Origin: Nemophila menziesii
Taxonomy: Eukaryota > Streptophyta > Magnoliopsida > Boraginales > Hydrophyllaceae
Assembly (NCBI GenBank): GCA_029959085.1
Contig: JARWIR010000008.1
Coordinates: forward strand, 8,494,001-8,558,000
DNA: 64,000 nucleotides
Reading direction: 5' to 3'
Both the position numbers and the translations under genes were made by a program. The notes under the pieces were generated by a model, which was given only the letters and a program-made list of their open reading frames with translations, ran no database searches and was not told the origin of the DNA. Of this stretch, positions 58,482 through 64,000 are shown in pieces; the stretch's first letter is position 1, and each line of letters starts with the position of its first letter.

Positions 58482-61400
58482 TATGATGGTGTGGAACTGT
58501 CGGGGGGCAAGGGCGACCTCGACGCAAAAAATGATACGCGCCCTTATTGATAAGTTTAGATTATCTTTTGTATGTTTGCTGGAATCGAGGGTGAAGGCTT
58601 GTAACATCCGTTCGATTAGTTATCTTAAGTCTTTTGATAATAAATATATAGTCAACCCTGGGGGAAGAGCGGCTAGGTCCGGGGGGATTATATTGGCTTG
58701 GAAAAGTAACCTTAATATAAGTATTTGTTTCTCGTGTTCATACTATATTATTTGTCTCATTTCGGAACCTAATACTAAACCATGGTACTTATTAACTATC
58801 CATGCTCCGAATGACCAGAAAGATAGAGACTTGATCTTTGAAAACATCTCCAAGTGGAGACAAAAGATTCAAGAACCAATCCTTATTGCGGGAGATTTTA
58901 ATGACATCGCGAAGGACTCCGAAAAAAGAGGTAAATTAACCTCAAACTTTGATCGCGTTATGAAATTTAATGAATTTATCAATAGAAATTCTTTGATCGA
59001 TATTCCATCGAAAGGATGTTTTTTTACATGGACTAACAAAAGAAAAGGTATTGAAAATGTAAAAGAAAGGCTAGATAGAGCACTCGCTTCGGAATCCTGG
59101 TATAATCTGTTTCCCCGAACTATCATTAAAGTTCCTCCGGCTATTGGTTCGGACCACTCACCTCTTATTATTCAAAGAGATGAATGGGTACCTAGGCCCA
59201 AGAGGAATTTTATGCTTCAATCTAGATGGCTAGAGAATTCTCAATGTGAAGGTATTGTGAGCAAGGTATGGAATGAATCCGGAGTTATTGATAATGTCAT
59301 GGATTTTAACAAGAAGAAGGAGAAGACATGTAGAGCTTTAGATAGATGGAGTAAATCGACATTTGGTAATAGTAGAAAAATGATTGAAAAATTCCAAAAG
59401 ATTTTGGAGGAAATCCAAGATGGGGATCCTACGGATGAGAATTACATATTGGAAGCGGATATTAAGCAAGAAATGGACCAATTATGGGAGCAAGAGGAAG
59501 CGTTCTGGGCGGACAAGGCGCGAGATTTATATATAAATAAAGGCGATAAAAATACGAAATATTTTTTCGCGAAAACGGTTGTCCGAAGGAATCTTAATCG
59601 TATATCATGTCTAAAAGATAATAATGGTGAGTGGTGCGATGACATTAAAGAAGTTGGAAACATCATCCAAGAGTATTTTATGGACCTTTTTAATGAGAAT
59701 GAAGTTTTTAACATTGAAGACGTGGCTAGACACACACCATGTAAGGTGGATGAACATACTAATGACATCTTAATTCGCACCCCCGACCTAGAGGAAGTTA
59801 AACACGCTGTCTTCGCTATGTCAGGATCTAAAGCGCCCGGACCCGATGGTCTTCCGGGTAACTTTTACCAAGAATTTTGGGAGATTCTAAAAGATGATAT
59901 CTTTAAGCTGGTTCATGATTTTTTCGAATATAATACGCCTTTGGATCCCATTAATGATACGATCATCTCACTTATTCCGAAAGGAGAACTTCAAGAATCA
60001 ATCAAAGACTTTAGACCTATATCGTGCATTAATTTTTGTTATAAAATTATTGCAAAGATAATGGCTCTAAGATTGCAACCGTTCATGAACGATCTGATTT
60101 CTCCAACTCAATCGGCGTTTATCAAAGGAAGAAGCATACAAGACAACATTTTAATTGCCCAAGAGGTGGGGTTCTTCCTAAAGACTAAAAGGCGCTCAAA
60201 CAAACATTACGGAGCAGCAAAAATAGATATGGCCAAAGCGTACGATCAAGTCAATTGGGAATTCCTAATGAAGATTCTTGAGAATCTTGGTTTTTGCAAG
60301 AAATGGAGGGATCTGATCTTCAACTGCATTTCATCGGTAAGTTACCAAATAAAATTTAACGGCGATAGACTTAAGAAATTTAAGCCATCTCAAGGTCTGA
60401 GGCAAGGAGACCCGTTATCTCCTCTTTTATTCTCAATGCTAACGGAGGGACTAGTGGGTCTCTAGAACTATGAATGTCGTGAAGGAAACATCAAAGGTAT
60501 ATCATTAGCAAGGGCAGCACCGAGGCTTACCCACCTTTTATTTGCCGATGATTCGCTATTTTTCTTAGAAGTTAATGACAAGGAGATTGAGGCGTTTAAA
60601 AGCGTGATAGCTAAATACTGCATGGCTTCTGGCCAAAAGGTGAATTTCAATAAATCTACTATCATGTTTAGCAAGGGGCTTGCTGAGGACAAAGCGATGA
60701 ATATCGCTAATACACTAGGACTTGAAATGACTAATTCCATGGGCAAATATTTGGGTATCCCGATGTCGTTGAAAAGATCAAAAACAGAAAACCTTAAATA
60801 TATAATGGATAAATTCCTGGGAAAAGCGAAAAGTTGGACATCAAAATTACTTTCAGATGGAGGGAAAGAGGTATTAATCAAAGCCGCAATGCAATCTATA
60901 CCAAACTATGCAATGTCTATATTTGAGTTTCCGATCTCTTTTTGCAAAAAACTCAGTTCTATTGTCTCCAACTTTTGGTGGAACTCGGGCGATAAAAAGA
61001 GGATCCACTGGGTTAAATGGGGGAAGTTAGCAAAGGCCAAGAAGATGGGAGGTATTGGCTTTCGGGAATTTAGGAAAATGAATATTGCTATGCTAGGGAA
61101 GCAGGCATGGAGAATATTACACAATCCGGACTCTTTAGTCGCAAAAGTCCTGAAAGGGATTTATTATCCAAATAGTAACATGTGGGACACAAAATTAAAG
61201 AATAAAAGATCGTGGAGCTGGGCAAGTGTGTATAAGGGATTATGTTTTTTGAGGGAAGAATGCATCTGGCAGGTTGGAAATGGTCTTACGGTTAACATCT
61301 GGAACGATGTGTGGATAAAAAAAGGGTATAAGCTTGAAAAACCGGAAAACTGTAATTTAGAGAAACTGGCGGAGTGTTTCAATGATAACCTCTCCAATTG

Positions 61401-62607
61401 GAACTTTGATATCCTCAAGGATTTTTGCACAAACAGGGACATAATGGACATAAGGAAGATCCCAATCCTCCAACTGGAAAAGGAGGACAAACTTATATGG
61501 CCAGAAACAAGAAGTGGCGATTATATAACCAAATCCGGTTATCATAGGTTGGTTCAAAAAGAGATAGATAAGGAGGGTGAGTCCTCGGCATTAGGAGAAG
61601 ACAACGATAAGGAACTATGGAAGATTGTCTGGGATTCTAACATTCCGCTTAAGGTTAGAAACCTTATTTGGAAAATTCATAATAATGCTATCCCAACCAA
61701 AAGTAACCTGAAAAAAAGGAAATGCAAGGAAGATGATATCTGCGAATGGTGCGAAGGAGAAGAAGAAACCTGTGCACATATGTTTATTAAATGCCCCTTC
61801 AGTATAGGTGTTTGGGCCAACTCTCAACTGCAAATTAAAATTGATGAGAAATGGGAGGGAAGTGTGAGTGAATGGATTAAAGGCATAATTCAGAATTATT
61901 CCAATAATGGCTGGGATAAAAAAGTAGTCGCAGCCATTATATTAATTACGATATGGAATATTTGGAAAGCGAGAATGAAGGGCTTCCATGAGAAAAAACC
62001 GTGGAACATCTATGAAATCAACAATAATACGAAAATTATGGTGAAGCATCTTTTTGGTAAAAGGAACGAGATAGGAAAGGACCACTCAAAGCATCACACT
62101 GCTCAAAAGGAAGTCCCACATGATCCAATGAATATGCAAGAAACGGATATCAATTGGTTAAATGATGCCTCCTTCAATAACAGTTGGGAACCAGCTGGAA
62201 TAGTGGCTATTGGTATTTCAAAAGAAGGTAATATAAAACATAAGGTGATCAAGAGGGCGAGAGTTAATTCAAGCACGGAAGGTGAAGCTTGGGCCATTCT
62301 TCAGGCCATGAGATCCTCAGCGGAGCTCAATTACCGGAGTTGTTCGTTCTACTCCGACAACCTTGAAGTCGTTCAAGGAATAAATAACGGTGGGGCTTCT
62401 AATTGGAGAATTAGACCAATGATCAATGAAGCGCTCAATTGGACCAAACGGTTTCCATCTTGGAAAATTATACATTGCAAAAGGGATTTCGTCTGCATTG
62501 CCGATAAAGCTGCAAAACTCACGAGGAAGGGAATCGACGTTTCGTCAGGGCATCCTATTAATATGATTGACTTCTTTAGATGGATGAGTAGATTTGTAAC
62601 TCGTTAA
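58474..62607 (+). pseudogene. Near-intact L1-type LINE ORF2, one in-frame stop
   Basis: 1377 codons in one frame, interrupted only by TAG at codon 664 (60463-60465). Endonuclease: MVWNCRGA at the start, LLESRVKA, IAGDFND (D141, N143), GSDH (225-228). Reverse transcriptase: KAPGPDG (453-459), SLIPKGE, FRPISCINFCYKIIAKIM, SAFIKGRSIQDNI, motif A KIDMAKAYDQVNW, GLRQGDPLSPLLF, and the catalytic FADD at 690-693, just past the stop. Zinc-finger linker from codon 1050: KCKEDDICEWCEGEEETCAH. RNase H: D1231, E1271 and D1295 (YSDN) present. As it stands the stop separates the RT palm from its FADD box, so no full enzyme is made unless the stop is read through; the second half has a Met only at codon 711. 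A 26-bp 3' UTR and a poly(A) tail follow, so this insertion is young. Confidence 0.92.
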
Positions 62608-62633
62608 CTTTTCCTTTTTCTTTTTTAATCGAC

Positions 62634-62656
62634 AAAAAAAAAAAAAAAAAAAAAAA
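62634..62656 (+). repeat. Poly(A) tail of the LINE
   Basis: 23 A residues, 26 bp after the ORF2 stop. No matching target-site duplication was found upstream of 57183, so the 5' limit of the insertion is unknown. Confidence 0.85.
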
Positions 62657-62865
62657 GATTGTGTTACAATAAGCCATGACATAATACATGGACTTATATA
62701 CGTGTCAAATGACTATCTAAATCCTCATATGTATTCGAATTTCTAAAGTTTGATTTCTATTTCTAAACATAAATCCTGGAAAGTGAATTTAAAAAAAATA
62801 ATATATAATTCAAAATAAATAGAATCCACGTATGAAATTCTATACTTAATATCCACTCAATGGTG

Positions 62866-62868
<3 letters not shown>

Positions 62869-62926
<58 letters not shown>
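62869..62926. repeat. (TA)n microsatellite
   Basis: About 58 bp of alternating TA followed by a T run. Confidence 0.95.
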
Positions 62927-62938
<12 letters not shown>

Positions 62939-63127
62939 ATCGATAGTTGATCTAGTGGTTAGACTACTCCGCAGAGACCAAGAAATTTTAGAATTGAATT
63001 TTATTGGAGTCAAAATGATTTCGAGTATAAAGTAACTCTTCTTATATGTAGTCAAAAAAAAATTATGATTTTTTATTTATAACGATAGGGTAATTTGAGA
63101 ATAACTAATCTCAATTTTTTTTAAACT

Positions 63128-63240
63128 TAATTACATCATAGGTCTCTATATTTTATAAAAGTGCTATAGGTTTCTAAATTATACAAAAATTAGACTATAG
63201 GTTCCTATATTATACATAAATTACGCTATAAATCTCGATT
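63128..63240. repeat. Short array of the TATAGGTCCCTATATTAT-type motif
   Basis: TTACATCATAGGTCTCTATA, GTGCTATAGGTTTCTAAATT, GACTATAGGTTCCTATATTA and ACGCTATAAATCTCG recur at about 34-bp spacing. It is related to the arrays at 17246-18150 and 3425-3530. Confidence 0.6.
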
Positions 63241-63241
63241 T

Positions 63242-64000
63242 ATTTTTTATTGACCAATTACTACAAGTCCATAAATTATACTTCTATATTTTATTATATA
63301 AATAACAAAATAAGTAAATGAAGTGGGAACGAAGAAGTTAGGATTCTACAAATTATTAGGACATAAAGTTTATATATATATATTATACATAATAGGACTC
63401 ACCTAATTTTTTTTTCTCTTTTCCTGTTTAGTTCATAATTCCTCCACTAAGCTCCTTGACCTTCTCATAATCTAAAATCATGACCAATCATATAGCCTAA
63501 AACTTATTCTTTTATCTTTAGTCCAAAATCATAAAACTTATTCATTATCTCTCATTCATTCGAACGAAAAAAAATATAAAGAATTATCTTTCACAATCAC
63601 ATTCCCACCACCAAGTCGCTCTCCTGCCCTCTCTTCACACTCACCTTCCCACCAAGCGGCCACCATTCTTTACCATCATAACCCGACTTGAATGGGGGAA
63701 GAATTGCAGAAACTCGATTGCGTCTACTTTAGTTTTTACCATTGAAACTCTACAAAATTGAATTACTTTAAACCTAATTATAGCATATTTTTAATAAAAT
63801 CCTCATCTATTGTTTCATGTAGAAACCACCACTCTAGATGAGATCAATAATTCCGATGAGAAAGGTTTGTCACTCGATGAGAAAGGGTCGTCCTCTACCA
63901 TGGAACCACCTATTACAGAATTTATAGATGTTCTTTGGGCTGATCAAAACGTTTGTATTGATTGGTTAAACTTCTAAAAAGGTTTAGTGGGAGATGGTGG
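63242..64000 (+). other. Window end: possible exon fragment and leader-like sequence
   Basis: After a CATGTAG acceptor, 63825-63977 is open for 50 codons (DEINNSDEKGLSLDEKGSSS, then MEPPITEFIDVLWADQN) and ends in TAA. Upstream, 63590-63700 is C-rich and leader-like with an ATG at 63692 (MGEELQKLDCVYF). A gene running off the window or a retrotransposon gag piece are both possible; no family is recognised. Confidence 0.3.

Overview
The window is nuclear DNA of a flowering plant, most likely a eudicot. It is visibly AT-rich and has GT-AG introns. It holds plant-type F-box genes, a type I pectin methylesterase and a dense load of plant transposons: L1-type LINEs, Ty1/copia, solo LTRs, CACTA, PIF/Harbinger, and hAT, Mutator, Stowaway and Tourist MITEs. 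I saw no rRNA, tRNA or CRISPR array. Species cannot be read from the sequence alone.

Genes supported as host genes, left to right: (1) a six-exon gene of unknown function at 424-2181 (+), 440 aa, with three in-frame 26-aa repeats; (2) an F-box gene at 7282-8334 (-), with a 5' UTR intron and a TATA box; (3) a second F-box gene at 12461-13955 (+), probably two coding exons; (4) a two-exon type I pectin methylesterase at 35091-38783 (-), 527 aa, with all catalytic residues and a MITE-bearing 2.1-kb intron. The two F-box proteins would act as SCF ubiquitin-ligase receptors; the pectin methylesterase acts in the cell wall. They form no operon or evident pathway.

Most of the remainder is transposon. 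2.56-6.9 kb is a decayed LINE ORF2 carrying a hAT MITE. 14.35-28.2 kb may be one Harbinger element (matching ends, TAA on both sides) containing a minus-strand LINE (18.7-26.5 kb), itself split by a solo LTR. 28.3-29.7 kb is a truncated LINE. 31.6-32.7 kb is a three-level nest of MITEs (hAT inside Mutator-type inside Stowaway-type), each level with its own target-site duplication. 40.3-55.5 kb is a larger nest: a degenerate Ty1/copia element whose 3' LTR holds two solo LTRs and whose right border holds a CACTA element, which in turn holds another solo LTR carrying another MITE. 57.2-62.66 kb is the youngest-looking element: a LINE with a poly(A) tail, an ORF2 broken only by one in-frame stop, and an upstream 432-codon ORF overlapping the ORF2 start.

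The most notable observations are a family of about 1.5-2 kb solo LTRs (five with target-site duplications and one eroded) that share a hairpin at their 5' end, the non-canonical ORF1 of the 57-62.6 kb LINE, and a degenerate repeat (consensus near TTGCACTATAGGTCCCTAT) found at three unlinked places.
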